Positions 1 to 11,790 of a stretch of 62,000 nucleotides of DNA are shown piece by piece. The DNA is taken from the NCBI RefSeq assembly GCF_964340395.1, contig NC_135550.1, forward strand, positions 17,634,484 through 17,696,483, in the 5' to 3' direction. This DNA is from Glandiceps talaboti (taxonomy: Eukaryota; Hemichordata; Enteropneusta; Spengelidae). The number at the start of each line of letters is the position of its first letter. Positions within the stretch are counted from its first letter, which is position 1. The notes beneath the pieces were generated by a model. That model was given only the letters and a program-made list of their open reading frames with translations. It had not been told where the DNA came from and ran no database searches. A program made the translations under genes and the position numbers.

Positions 1-71
1 GAGTGGCTGCATTAATAAATGAAAGACTTCAAAAAACTCCTGTAGAGCATTTGTTGCTCAGCGATTGTTTG
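1..71 (+). CDS. possible 3' end of an exon, gene unknown
   Basis: Only one forward frame is open from the window edge (codons from position 3). It reads about 23 residues of ordinary protein-like composition, ending ...EHLLLSDCL, followed at once by a good 5' splice site (TTG|GTAAGA, GT at 72-73). The donor is phase 0. The first Dispatched exon in the window (13287) needs a phase-2 donor, so this exon cannot join it directly. It is either an upstream Dispatched exon with another exon between, part of another gene, or chance. I do not recognise the peptide. Confidence 0.25.
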
Positions 72-980
72 GTAAGAGCAGTACGTTTTGTCTTAGACAG
101 TAATATAACCATGCCTGTGTCACCTTTTGTCAGTGAAATGACACTTTGTAACTAATATCATCAGCATGATAATAAGTGTGTATAATTTCTAAGCATACTT
201 TACAAACATAACAGGAATATTAGTCACAGAGAAGTGATTGAAAGCATTTGATACTTTTGCACTTCTACAGAGAGTTCATATACCCCGCCGCAGGGGTCAT
301 CTATACAGTTTCGTCATTTATAACTTTACCCACATTATTTAATTATTTCTTTTCCATTTCTTTCTTTCTTTAAGTTAGTGTTCAAATTAATATTAGTTTG
401 TTGAGAGATAAACCTAACAGTATTTTTACTATAAAATGTGATATATTCTGAATCTGAGTAAAAAAAAATTGTATTTTTATTAATATAATTGTAATCCAGT
501 TATTTTTAGTTTTGCATCTGTATTTCAAGAATTCTTTGATAATATCATATTGCTAATGCACACTTCTATTATAATACACTATATTTTGTTACATTCACCT
601 CATTCATAAAGCATTCAGGCGTTAGTAATGTGTCAGAAATATGTCTATTAAAAATTAATTTTGCTCACCTCATTTGACATATGTGAAATCATATCACTGT
701 ATTAGATTTAGAAATGTGCATGACTACTGTGGTGACTAACTGTTGTATAGTCAGTTTCTAGTTGTTGGAGCCAATGACGTTTTTTTTTTGTCTGGATTAT
801 AGCTCCAACATTGAAATATTAGGTTTTACTAGGTATAATCCAATATGCAGACGTGAAAGCAGATTGTGTACTCTTGGTAGAAAAAATATGTGTAGTCTAG
901 CAGTTTTGTTAAACCCCTTTCAAGGTTGAGATGCTTATTTCAGGGTGTCACAGAATCACTTACAGGGTTACCTGGGTAGG
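72..980. other. AT-rich non-coding stretch
   Basis: No open frame with coding character, no RNA gene and no repeat structure was recognised here beyond short A and T runs. Confidence 0.5.
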
Positions 981-1245
981 AGTGGTGGTGGTGGTGGTGG
1001 TGGTGGTGGTGGTGGTGGTGGTGGTGGTGGTGATGATGGTGATGGTGGTGGTGGTGGTGGGGATTGGGGAAGATGGTAGAAGTAATGATATATACACTCT
1101 ACATGTTGCATTTTCAGAGTGCACTCCGTATTTTGTGTCTTTTATAAACTAGGAACAAATATATACATGTATATCTTAATCACAAAGAAAACATCAATAT
1201 ACATACAGATCTTTTCAATACCATGAGGTGAACTTGATCTTAATA

Positions 1246-1281
<36 letters not shown>

Positions 1282-1316
1282 GTGATGATGACGATGATGA
1301 TGACGATGGTGGTGAC

Positions 1317-1376
<60 letters not shown>

Positions 1377-1474
1377 GGTGATGATGATGATGATGATGAT
1401 GATGGTGGTGGTGATGGTGATGATGACGATGACGATGATGATGATGATGGTGATGACGATGATGATGACGATGG

Positions 1475-1519
<45 letters not shown>

Positions 1520-1530
1520 CGATGACGATA

Positions 1531-1591
<61 letters not shown>

Positions 1592-1620
1592 GGAGGAGGA
1601 GGAGGAGGAGGAGGAGGACA
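981..1620. repeat. trinucleotide microsatellites (GTG)n and (GAT)n
   Basis: A GTG/GGT tract (about 983-1062) is followed, after about 180 bp of unique sequence, by a long imperfect GAT tract with GGT and GAC interruptions (about 1243-1590) that turns into GAG repeats to 1618. Long open frames on both strands here are homopolymeric (poly-Val, poly-Met, poly-Ser, poly-Ile) and come from the 3-bp period, not from genes. Confidence 0.95.
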
Positions 1621-2534
1621 ACAGGAGTGTCAACGATAGCAGCAGCTGTGACAATGATGATCAATAATCATGATACATTGGTGTTGTTTATTAACTATTA
1701 TCCTTATTACATTGTTGATTGAAGTGATAACGTTAACAGGAACACTAACAACTACATCAGTGTGATATATCAAGTTCATTGTACGAACTATAATTTGATG
1801 ATTTATTGGAATTAATATCTTCATTACTCTAACCACAGTGCCACAGCATGGCATCAAGTGTATGTCATTACCAACCCAGCAGTAGTGCCTGCATAGTACA
1901 TATCAGGTGTGCTGTCATCCATATCGGCCACAGCCAACTCACTGTGCTCAATTTAGTAACACTTTGTATTTGAACAATCTATAGTCACACCTTGTCAGTC
2001 TATAATCCTTGCCATTCTCATCCATCATCCTTGAAATACTCATCTTGGATTGAGAGGTCAAGGGTCAACCACATGTCCTTTGCCAGGTGGGACATACCAG
2101 AATGACCTCATCAGACACATTTGTCATACTTCGATGATTATAGTCTTCACTTCCATCAGGTGGATTTTTTGTCATTATAAAATAAATTACTTTTTCTTTC
2201 ATTTCACTATGTTTTGAAATGTTGAAGGCATGTGTTGAATTTAAAGTAAGTATTCTGGGTATACTTGACTATCGGTAAATACTGTGCAGTCTATTGTTTA
2301 AATACATTTATCTATTTGTCAAATACATCATAGAGGTTTACTGATGACTTCACTTGTGTTTCTTTGTTCATCCACCATATGTTGAAATACTCTAGAGAAT
2401 CTATTGAATACAAATTTGCTTTGTAGATAACATGTTTTCTGTGAGTATACATATTATATATGAGTTGTCTTTGGTGTACACATGATACATTATAAATCCT
2501 GGACAGAGTGATGCACATTGTCTGCTTTGTAAAG
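1621..2534. other. non-coding, nothing recognised
   Basis: Ordinary AT-rich sequence with no convincing exon, RNA gene or repeat family. Confidence 0.45.
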
Positions 2535-3420
2535 TATACTATGAACATTCAGTCAGATCACTGAATAGATATATTGATCACTATATCCCAGACAGTAGTG
2601 TGGATGCCAACGTGGTCTCTAACTAAACCACATGTGAGTGGAGGTGTGAATCATAATGATACTGTATAGGAACTAAACTACCCAGACAGTGCCCATACTG
2701 CTAGAGTGTACTGTTCTTTTAAAGTATACTATGAACATTTCAAACCTGAATAGATACGTTGATTATTATATCCCGGACAGTGCCCCTACTGCTAGAGTGT
2801 ACTGTTATGTAAAGTAATATACCGTACTATGAACATTTCAAACCTGAATAGATACGTTGATTATTATATCCCGGACAGTGCCCCTACTGCTAGAGTGTAC
2901 TGTTATGTAAAGTAATATACCGTACTATGAACATTTCAAACCTGAATAGATACAGTATGTTGATTATTATATCCTAGACAGTGCTCCAACTGCTAGAGTG
3001 TACTGTTATGTAAAGTAATATACCGTACTATGAACATTTCAAACCTGAATAGATACGTTGATTATTATATCCCGGACAGTGCTCCAACTGCTAAGAGTGT
3101 ACTGTTATGTAAAGTATACTATGAACGTTTCAAACCTGAATACATCTAGACATGTTGATTATTCTATCCCGGACAGTGCCCGTACTGCTAGAGTGACACT
3201 TTTCTGTAAAGTACACTATGAACATTTCAAACCTGAAGATATCCCAAACAATGCCACTTGTATACTTCTGATCAGATGCTGAGTATTAAAATACAATATG
3301 CACTTTCAGTGTGGTGAGAAAGCTGTAATTTCTAAATATGAATGGATACTATATCCTAGACAGTGCCAGTGTGCTGTTCTGTAAATTACATTGTATACTT
3401 TAAACATTCATTAAGATTAT
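2535..3420. repeat. tandem repeat, about 98-bp unit
   Basis: Repeated units contain ACTATGAACATTTCAAACC, a TATCCCGGACAG block and TAGAGTGTACTGTTATG. The central copies (about 2700-3110) are nearly identical and about 98 bp apart. Outer copies are shorter and more diverged, the usual pattern of a minisatellite homogenised in its middle. Confidence 0.85.
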
Positions 3421-4229
3421 TTCATATCAAAACCGGAGATTGACCGAATGGTCATGGACTCTGGGTTCATTAACATCAAATGACAATTTCTACTTATAAA
3501 GTCAAAACATTTTTTGGAAGCAAATCCCAAATTTCTAGTGATGTCTTGTCAACATCGTCAGTTGATAACAGCCATAATTGTAATACACCCCTGTGATTGG
3601 AAATTTCATTTGATACTGAATTGATACATGTTTAGAACCAATCAGACATCAATTAACAGCACAGTACATATGGTGTTGGCTGGGGGGCTATGTCTCTAAA
3701 CACAGGAGACTGTGTTGCTAAGATGTTGGGACCCTGGCAACAGAAAGGGATATTAACACTAGTTTCATATACAAAGACCATTACATGTAGATCTGTTTTT
3801 GAACCCTGGTAACAGAAAGGGATAAATTAATTACGTTACGTACTTGTATAAACCATGGAGCTACACAAAATTAATTTTGTCCCCATTCTATGTACATGTA
3901 CAAGTACACATGTAGAACTTGGAAACAACATGAAAAAGAAAGAAGTACATGTAACAATCTGCATTGTTTTATGTGCCGATATTGTTTTTCAGGATTTTTT
4001 CCCGAACTGCAAAAGTACTTATAATGATTGGCTTTCTCACACTTCAGTTCTAAAAATAAACTTTTAAAAACCCTTGCAGCTGCTATGGAAAACTATTAAA
4101 TGACATTGGATATGTCCAAGCATGCCACACCTGTTAAAGAAAGTAGAGCCTTCTATTTCAATATTTAATGAGATTGCCACTTATCTTTTGACATGTTATT
4201 GTTCAGGTGTTGTATGTTTATATGATATG
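3421..4229. other. non-coding, nothing recognised
   Basis: Contains a short duplicated phrase (CCTGGYAACAGAAAGGGATA near 3733 and 3807) and otherwise unique AT-rich sequence. No supported gene. Confidence 0.4.
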
Positions 4230-4872
4230 TCTGCCATGTTATATTTCATGTATTCCATGATTTACAATGTTATATTTCATATATTCTATGTTGATATCGA
4301 GATATGGTTTCCAATGTTGTATTTCAGGTATTCTATGGTTTGCCATATGTTATATTTCAGGTATTCTATGATTTGCTATGTTATATTTCATGTATTCCAT
4401 GATTTACAATGTTATATTTCATATATTCTATGTTGATATCGAGATATGGTTTCCAATGTTATATTTCAGGTATTCTATGGTTTGCCATGTGTTATATTTC
4501 AGGTATTCTATGATTTGCTGCTATATTTCAGGTATTCTATGATTTGCTATGTTATATTTCAGGTATTCTATGATTTGCTATGTTATATTTCAGGTATTCT
4601 ATGATTACCTGTGTTATATTTCAGGTATTCTATGATTTGCTATGTTATATTTCAGGTATTCTATGATTTGCTATGTTATATTTCAGGTATTCTATGATTT
4701 GCTATGTTATATTTCAGGTATTCTATGGTTACCTGTGTTATATTTCAGGTATTCTATGATTTGCTATGTTATATTTCAGGTATTTTACATTGATATTGAG
4801 ATATTTAGGGCTAATTGTTTGCCATGTTTTATTTTAGGTATTCTATGATTTGCTGTAACAGTTATATTTCAG
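4230..4872 (+). repeat. 31-bp minisatellite made of splice-acceptor-like copies
   Basis: The predominant unit is 31 bp and contains TATATTTCAGGTATTCTATG followed by ATTTGCTATGT. At least a dozen copies carry TTTCAG|GTATTCTATG, which is the intron end and exon start of the Dispatched exon at 13287. Some longer copies (about 4272-4311 and 4420-4456) also carry TGTTGATATCGAGATAT, matching the exon's next bases (TGTTGATATCAAGATAT). The array resumes at 13042 on the far side of a transposon insertion, so it was originally continuous with the real exon. In the exon frame the copies read as repeated YSM-ICYVIF-like peptides; I do not regard these as genes. Confidence 0.9.
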
Positions 4873-4968
4873 TTATTAGCACAACTGAAGTGAGGTTCAG
4901 TAGTATTATAGGCATCGCCCGGCGTCTGTCTGTCTGTCTGTCAGTCTGTCTGTCTGTCTGTCTCTGTC

Positions 4969-5013
<45 letters not shown>

Positions 5014-5578
5014 AAACAACTTAAAGTCAAAAACTACTGGACCTATTGCTTTGATATTTGGTGGTCATGTTACTTCTGGTGTCTAGTTGGGAAATTGTTC
5101 AAATGAAATTGATTGCATCAGAGATGTGGGTTTTGGGTAAAAAAATGTGATTTTTGCTCAAAAAAATTAAACTCAGAAACTACAGGGCAGATTGGTGCGA
5201 AACTTGGTGGGAACATTCTTAAGGGGGTGTAAAGTAAGATTTGTTCATGACATGATGATTCTATCAGTAATATGCAAATTAGGGCTAAACATGTGTCTTT
5301 TTGGTTAAAAAATGTATAATTCCAAAACTACTGAGCAGATTGGGCTGAAATTTAATGGGAATGCATCTAGGGATGTATGGACAAAGACATAGTAAGCATA
5401 CAATGATTCCATGAGAGATATGCAAATTAGCTGTAAGAATGTTCATTTTTGGCCAAAAATTTTTATCTAAAAAAGTACTTGGTCAATGAGTCTGAAACTT
5501 GGTGAGATGTTTCTGAAAGTGTTATTCTGCAGATTTTCTTCAATACATTTTGACAAAATTGGCCCTAGCAACCATGAC

Positions 5579-5971
5579 TGTGGTCACGCACATTCAGACA
5601 TCACTCCACAGTTAGAACCATCCTTTACACAACAACGCTGGGGTTATACTGAAGTGTGTATTTAATCGTATGAAGGAAGGAAAAACTCTACTTGAAGTTA
5701 CATCTCAACATATAAATATAAGGTGTGCACAAACTGTATGTGCAGTTACTAGGAGTTCAGTGTCTTTGTTTGCTGATACTGTTCAAATATCCAAAAATAT
5801 ATATATAATAGTCTATTCCAAGTTACAGTAATATATAACAAATATGAAATAATATGAAAGTGTCTAAATCAATCAATCGATCGCGATGAATTTGCTGTAA
5901 TTTAGTAATTGAATATATAATCAGTTTGATTTGCATACTTTAGGAATTAACATAATTGGCTCATCGCGACA
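5579..5971 (-). repeat. 3' LTR of the BEL/Pao element
   Basis: This is the element's downstream LTR because the element reads on the minus strand. It has TG...CA ends, is 393 bp long, and appears identical to 12031-12423. In sense it starts TGTCGCGATGAGCC and ends GCGTGACCACA. Confidence 0.95.
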
Positions 5972-5985
5972 CTCCCCAGACGGGA
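5972..5985 (-). other. probable polypurine tract
   Basis: In the element's sense the bases directly before the 3' LTR read CGTCTGGGGAG. The short purine run GGGGAG abuts the LTR, where plus-strand DNA priming is expected. It is short, so the assignment rests mainly on position. The polyprotein stop lies only about 20 bp upstream. Confidence 0.5.
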
Positions 5986-5990
5986 AGAAA

Positions 5991-8900
5991 TTAATCCGGA
6001 TTATCCACCAAGTTAATATAATGCTTCATCTTCTTCCTGGCTTCCATAGCAGCATGACGCATTGGCCTTGGTATAGATAATATATCTTTCTTCTGCAATA
6101 GATCATCTTCTTGTGTTGTAGTCTTCTGCTCAGGAACATCAGGACACTCGATGGGATATAACAACTTCAGTGGACGATTGATAATCTTCTGAGAGGGTAG
6201 CTTTACTTTTGCTGCCCTCACCTCACCATCTCTGCTAGGGATAAGATATGTGATTTTTCCCAATTTCCAAGCACCACGTGGTAAATTGTCTTTGATAAGT
6301 ACCACATCGCCAACATTTGCTTTGGTGTGAGCTTGAATTCTTTGTTCTGTCAATAAAGTTCTGGTTCTTTCTCTCAAACTTAACAAATAATCTTCTTTCC
6401 AAAGTTTCCAAAACTGGTTCAAATATCGCTGTCCTGTTTTCCATATTTGAAGTAACTTCTCTGTTGAACTTGGAGTTGTATGATAAGTATAGTCTTCACC
6501 ATCATCGTCGATTACAGGAATACCAATTCTTGGATTCATTGTAAGAAAATGTGACGGTGTCAAAGTAATTCCAGAGTTTATATCATCTCCTATATACACC
6601 AGGGGTCGTGAATTTACCACTGCTGTAACTTCTACCAGTATAGTCTGCAATTGATCATAGGTTAAACATACCTTTCCAATTGACTTTCGGAGAGGTCTCT
6701 TCACCAATCCAACTAATCGTTCGTAGAAACCACCCATCCATGGAGCTAGTTCTACTATGAAGTTCCATTTGATACCTTGGTCAGCTACATAACTTTTGAC
6801 ATCAGGATCAATGGTCACATCTCTCCATAGTTTGTCTGCAGTAGTCTTCGCCAATTTAAATTGAGGAGCATTGTCTGAAGTCACCTCCTTTGGTGTTCCA
6901 TACCTTGCAATAAATCTTCGTAGACATAACAGGAATTGTTCAGTCGACAAGTCTCTAATTATTTCCATGTGAATTGCTCTGACTGCCAAACAAGTAAACA
7001 GACATATCCACACTTTACATATTTCTGTGTTGTCCTTGATATACATTGGCCCAAGGTAGTCAAGTCCCGTGTAAGTAAATGGTGTTGACTGTGAAACTCT
7101 AGTTCTTGGCCAAGGAGGCATTGCTGGCATCTTAAATGGTCCACCTTCAGCTTTATTACAAACCATGCACTTTTGAAGGATTCTTCTTACCTCAGAGCGT
7201 CCGTGTGGAATCCAGTATTCATGACGAATCTGAGCCAGAGTTTGAGAGATGCCAGAATGAAGTATCTTCTTGTGATGACTGGTAATTACAAGGTTGGTGA
7301 ATGGATTCTTCTTTGGCAGTAGTTTTGGTTGTCTTGCTCCTTCTGTTAGTTCTGCATTTGATAGTCTTCCATGACATCTGATAACACCATCTCCGTCCAA
7401 CTGTAACCCAAGTTGTATTATTAAGTTATTCTTCTTCTTCTTGTTCTTCAGGGCTTGCACTACTTCAGGAAAGTTTCTTTGCTGAATATGAAGTTCCCAC
7501 ATTAGTTTTGCTTCTCTTAACTCCTCAGGTGTGAGTGAACTATTTCTTCTTTTACTTCTTAACAAGTTTACGAATCTCACAGCCCACGCTGTTACTCTGA
7601 TGAGTTTTGTAAGTGACGAGTAGTTGTTTACATTGATATCAAATGGTGTACAAGTATTCTCCGTAACCGCAGGTGCCTCCCCAGACACAAGTCCAGTTTC
7701 ATACAGTACCTTTGGTCCTTTAACTTCTGTCTCAGCGGCTTCCAAAGTTTCTCCATTAATTTCTGTAGTATTCCATGTTGGCCACATCTTTTGTCGAGTA
7801 GTTAGCCATGCTGGACCTTGCCACCATTCTTCTCTGTCTTTAAGTTCTCTAAGTGTCTTCCCTCTGGTTGCCAAATCAGCTGGGTTATCTTTAGTTGCTA
7901 CATATCGAAAGTTAATGTTTCTGTGTGACTTGATTTCTTGTACTCTATTCTCTACAAATACTGACAGTGGTTTCCTTGTATTGATCCAATACAATACACA
8001 CTGAGAATCGCTCCATATTACTTTCTGTGATATCGGAATTTCAAGTTCCTTTTGCAGAAATTGGATGACTCTTACTCCAATCAAAACACCCAGTAATTCA
8101 AGTCTTGGCAGGCTTATCCCCTTCAATGGACTAAGTCGAGACTTTGAGAATATCAGTTGAACCTTACATGAAGTTTCCGTTTCAATACACAAGTAAACAG
8201 CTGTTGCATATGCATGAATCGATGCATCACAGAAGCAGTAAAGTTTGTAAGTAACTTCTTCCTCAGTTTGACTTAATCCTACAAAACGTGGAATTTCATG
8301 AGTTTGTAGCAGTTTCAGTTCTTTACTTATCTTATGCCACTGTGATATCTTCTCTGTGTCGAGTTCTTCATCCCAATCTAAGTTTTCTCTCCATAAGTTC
8401 TGTACGAAGATTTTGGCCTGGATAGTAACTGGGGTGTATAAACCTAATGGGTCGAATATTGAAGAAATAGCTTTCAGTACCTCTCTCTTTGTTGAACAGT
8501 TGGAGAATGTTTCTGGTTCCATACCACTGATAATTATTGTATCTTTCTTCGTATCCCATGAAGTACCAAGAACCTTGACCTTTATACCCTTTGCCTGGTC
8601 ACCATTTGGAATAGAGTTCAGGAATGTGTCTGAGTTTGAGATCCACTCCCGTAGATTCATTGATGCTTCCTTGAAGATATCTTTAGCTTCGGTGTAGAAC
8701 TCTTTGGCTTTATTCTCACTACTAGTACCAGTTATAATGTTGTCTACATACAGGTCTCTTCTGATCCTTTCAGCTACAGGACTTCCAACTTGATTCAAAT
8801 GATATGTGATAGTAGCACCAAGCAGGAAAGGACTGGATATCACTCCAAACGGTACTCTGCAAAACCTGTATACTTGTAGATTTCCAATTAAATTAGTATC

Positions 8901-11630
8901 ATTTGGGTCTTTCAACCATAGAAATCTAGTAACATCTCTTTCTTCAGTATCTAATCCCACTTGTAGGAAGGCTTTCTCTATATCAGCCGCAAATGCAACA
9001 GGATGCAATCTAAATCTAAGTAGTAATCCACACAAGTCCTGCAGTATTACTGGACCACGATACAGACATTCATTTAGACTTCTCTGATTTCTCTTAGTCT
9101 TAGCGGAACCATCATACACCACTCTAACTTTAGTTGTTGCCTTAGTAGGATTTACCACTGGATGATGTGGAATGTAGTGTTTTCTACTACCCTCTTCTGT
9201 TTCTTCTGTGACCCTCTCTATGATACCTCGTGATTCTTGTTCTTCAATAATACCATTGTATTTCTTAAGTAAATCTGGATTCTGGACTAACCTTCTGAGT
9301 AGTGTCTTGAGACGACCATATGCCAAGTTATAGTTCTCTGGTAATTCTACCTCTTCGTCCTTCCATGGCCATTTTACATAGTATCTTCTTTCCCTTTGTG
9401 TAACTGTCTGATTAAATGTCTGGAGAGCTTTATCATCTTCCAAGTAGTCTTGATAGGAGTCTTTTATACCAATCGTCTCCAGATTCCAGAAGTCTTCCAA
9501 GTTTGGTTTGGTTGGTAGTGATCTGTCTTTACTCGTGATGATCGTATTATAATCTGGCCCAAGCGTGTTGCCCATGGGTAGAATCAGCATGCTAGGCTCA
9601 CTTGAGTTGCTTACTTCACCACTTGTTCGACCAGCCAATAGCCAACCAAGTCTTGATCCAAGGAGATGTAGACCAGCATGAACCTTTATCTTCTCTGGAA
9701 GAATCAAATCTAGATAATAGTCATTCCCTATCAGTAGCTCTATAGTTGACGTCTCAACCTTTGTAGGTATATCATCGGCTAGAGGGATACCTCTCCAAAG
9801 GAAACCCCAGTTTGTACACGTCTCAATACTTAATGGCATTCTGTGTATTGTTCCCGTTATCTTCGGTACTATATTAACAGTCATAGTTAGAAATGTTCCA
9901 TCTCTTAGTTTAAGTTGTAGTTTAGTGAGTGAGGTCTTCACTATCTTCGCCTTGTCACTACCAAATGTAACTATGGGTATTTCTTCAATTCTATCTGGCT
10001 TTAAATTTAACTGTCTTGCCAAAGTTTCTGTGATATAAGATCTGTGACTACCAGTATCTAACAGTAATCTAACGTTCTTAGAGTCTCGTGGAGAATTTGG
10101 TTTTCTGATACTTGCCGTTGCTGTCTGCATCAAGACCACTTCTCCTGCTGCCATCAGTGCCCTTTCTTGTCTAGGTTCGCCATCATCAAAAGTCGGTTCT
10201 GCTATGGGACGAGATGATTCTCTTTTACCTGTTGAAAATCTTAATGGGCATAGACTTCGATGATGATTTCTTCTTTGATGACAATGTCTACAGGCTTTAT
10301 CTACTCTACAGTCTCTGATCATATGTCCTTTCTTCAGGCAAATATAACAACTTCCCTTTATTCTCTCCTTTCTATCTTCTACCGTGGGGTATACTTGACA
10401 CTCATCGCTCCAGTGAGCTTTATTACAGAATCGACATACCTTCTTAGGAGCTTGCTTATACCTTGGTTCTTGTTCTGCACCAACTACCAATGCTTCAGTT
10501 GAAGTTCTCAAATGTCTGCTGTACGGTTTGGTACCATAATGTGTTACATTCATTGACTTTCTTTCATATGTACCAGGGGTAGCTGCAGCAGTTGACTGGC
10601 GTTCAGCGGATTCTCGGGCTGTAATGTACAACTCAAACAGTTTTCTTAACTTTATTACTGTCCACCTACTATCTGCACCTTTCTGCATCTCTAACTGTAA
10701 AAGTACTTCCTTGGGTAGTTTTGATGTAATCATTGAAATGAAAATTTCCTGATTTACGTTTTGACCAAGGGCTTCTAAACTTCTCAAGTGTCTCTCTAGT
10801 GCATCATGTAAGGAACGTAATCTAGTCAACTGGTTCGGAGATGGAGATAGATCCATTAAGCTTGTATAATGAGTATTAATTACTGTTTGTTCATCCCCAA
10901 ATCTTTCTTTAAGAATAGTGACCGCTATCTCGTAGTTTTCATTCGAAAGAGTTAATCCAGACAATGAGTTCAATGCTTCACCGGTGAGTTTACTTCTCAG
11001 ATAGTTGAACTTATCAATCGGTGAAAGGCTAGTATTGTTATGTACAGCTGATGCAAAGGAGTCCCAAAATTCAATCCATTTAAGTATATCCCCATTAAAT
11101 GACGTTATTTCGAGTTTGGGAAGTTTCACGTTTGCTGAATTACTACTGGGAGAATGTTGACTTGTATGGTGGGGTGACAAATTTGCTTGTTGCTGAGCTT
11201 CAAGAAGTAGTTTAGTTTGTGTCTGCATTTGAGTTTGAAGTTCAAACATAGATTGCAATTGTTTAGTGATACCTGGCTGGCATTCTTCCTTTCTTTCTTG
11301 TAACTGTCTTTCAAATGCCGACAATTCACCCAAACATTCTGATATTTCTGCTATCATTACACTAGTTCTAGTTTCTTCTTCTTCTTCAAAACCCCTTTTT
11401 TCCTCTTCAGATCCCTTATCTTCAATAAGTAGTGACAATTTTTCATTTGTTTCTTCAAATTTCTCTAAGTAATCTTTTATTTTCATAGTTACTGCATTGA
11501 CTTTCCATAGTGTCCCCTTTAATTCATCATCGGGCACATATCGCTTCAGAAGGGCATCTGCTTTATCTGTTTCCTTCCCAAGTAAGTTTCTATATCTGGT
11601 TCTTAGTCCCTTCATATATGAGAGTGACAT
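5991..11630 (-). CDS. BEL/Pao Gag-Pol polyprotein
   Basis: An uninterrupted frame of 1,879 residues from the first ATG (MSLSYMKG; a TTG-initiated extension to 11675 is also open). In order: an N-terminal Gag-like, partly coiled-coil region (E/Q-rich, about 60-160); Cys/His knuckles around 397-460 (CRFC...C, CYICLKKGH...C, CRHC...C); an aspartic protease with DTG near 524; reverse transcriptase with ADIEKAF and the catalytic box YVDN near 961; RNase H with FCDAS and SDSQ; integrase with an HH-CC zinc finger (about 1452-1486); and the D-D-E triad near 1523, 1585 and 1636 (LDYLGP, TSDNAP, GGFYERLVG). A C-terminal basic domain (GDVVLIKDN...) follows. The RT box ends in N where YVDD is more usual. 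I believe this variant occurs in the clade, but I have not checked. Gag and Pol share one frame, as is common in BEL/Pao. Confidence 0.95.
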   Translation of the reverse strand: MSLSYMKGLRTRYRNLLGKETDKADALLKRYVPDDELKGTLWKVNAVTMKIKDYLEKFEETNEKLSLLIEDKGSEEEKRGFEEEEETRTSVMIAEISECLGELSAFERQLQERKEECQPGITKQLQSMFELQTQMQTQTKLLLEAQQQANLSPHHTSQHSPSSNSANVKLPKLEITSFNGDILKWIEFWDSFASAVHNNTSLSPIDKFNYLRSKLTGEALNSLSGLTLSNENYEIAVTILKERFGDEQTVINTHYTSLMDLSPSPNQLTRLRSLHDALERHLRSLEALGQNVNQEIFISMITSKLPKEVLLQLEMQKGADSRWTVIKLRKLFELYITARESAERQSTAAATPGTYERKSMNVTHYGTKPYSRHLRTSTEALVVGAEQEPRYKQAPKKVCRFCNKAHWSDECQVYPTVEDRKERIKGSCYICLKKGHMIRDCRVDKACRHCHQRRNHHRSLCPLRFSTGKRESSRPIAEPTFDDGEPRQERALMAAGEVVLMQTATASIRKPNSPRDSKNVRLLLDTGSHRSYITETLARQLNLKPDRIEEIPIVTFGSDKAKIVKTSLTKLQLKLRDGTFLTMTVNIVPKITGTIHRMPLSIETCTNWGFLWRGIPLADDIPTKVETSTIELLIGNDYYLDLILPEKIKVHAGLHLLGSRLGWLLAGRTSGEVSNSSEPSMLILPMGNTLGPDYNTIITSKDRSLPTKPNLEDFWNLETIGIKDSYQDYLEDDKALQTFNQTVTQRERRYYVKWPWKDEEVELPENYNLAYGRLKTLLRRLVQNPDLLKKYNGIIEEQESRGIIERVTEETEEGSRKHYIPHHPVVNPTKATTKVRVVYDGSAKTKRNQRSLNECLYRGPVILQDLCGLLLRFRLHPVAFAADIEKAFLQVGLDTEERDVTRFLWLKDPNDTNLIGNLQVYRFCRVPFGVISSPFLLGATITYHLNQVGSPVAERIRRDLYVDNIITGTSSENKAKEFYTEAKDIFKEASMNLREWISNSDTFLNSIPNGDQAKGIKVKVLGTSWDTKKDTIIISGMEPETFSNCSTKREVLKAISSIFDPLGLYTPVTIQAKIFVQNLWRENLDWDEELDTEKISQWHKISKELKLLQTHEIPRFVGLSQTEEEVTYKLYCFCDASIHAYATAVYLCIETETSCKVQLIFSKSRLSPLKGISLPRLELLGVLIGVRVIQFLQKELEIPISQKVIWSDSQCVLYWINTRKPLSVFVENRVQEIKSHRNINFRYVATKDNPADLATRGKTLRELKDREEWWQGPAWLTTRQKMWPTWNTTEINGETLEAAETEVKGPKVLYETGLVSGEAPAVTENTCTPFDINVNNYSSLTKLIRVTAWAVRFVNLLRSKRRNSSLTPEELREAKLMWELHIQQRNFPEVVQALKNKKKKNNLIIQLGLQLDGDGVIRCHGRLSNAELTEGARQPKLLPKKNPFTNLVITSHHKKILHSGISQTLAQIRHEYWIPHGRSEVRRILQKCMVCNKAEGGPFKMPAMPPWPRTRVSQSTPFTYTGLDYLGPMYIKDNTEICKVWICLFTCLAVRAIHMEIIRDLSTEQFLLCLRRFIARYGTPKEVTSDNAPQFKLAKTTADKLWRDVTIDPDVKSYVADQGIKWNFIVELAPWMGGFYERLVGLVKRPLRKSIGKVCLTYDQLQTILVEVTAVVNSRPLVYIGDDINSGITLTPSHFLTMNPRIGIPVIDDDGEDYTYHTTPSSTEKLLQIWKTGQRYLNQFWKLWKEDYLLSLRERTRTLLTEQRIQAHTKANVGDVVLIKDNLPRGAWKLGKITYLIPSRDGEVRAAKVKLPSQKIINRPLKLLYPIECPDVPEQKTTTQEDDLLQKKDILSIPRPMRHAAMEARKKMKHYINLVDNPD

Positions 11631-11790
11631 CTTGTCCCCGGGGAGTAGAGTTTGTAGAAATTCAGTACTCACCAAGATTCTTGGAGTTCACTCACCAGTC
11701 TATGCAAAGCTTGTCTACTAGTTTTCTTTACACAGCGTTTTCTAGGCGAGTATCTTCTTCGAGAGCTTCGTCTTCTTCTCAGCTACACCA

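Noticed and set aside
981-1722. Overlapping 150-170-codon frames rich in Met, Ser, Ile or Val
   Set aside because: They are translations of GAT and GTG microsatellites in different frames.
4122-5024. Forward frames with repeated YSM-ICYVIF peptides and a Cys-Val tail
   Set aside because: They arise from the 31-bp minisatellite and the adjoining TG tract. No splice or start context supports a gene.
11631-11675. Upstream extension of gag-pol to a TTG codon
   Set aside because: The first ATG is at 11630. A TTG start is unlikely in an animal mRNA, although the frame is open and a spliced or non-AUG start cannot be excluded.
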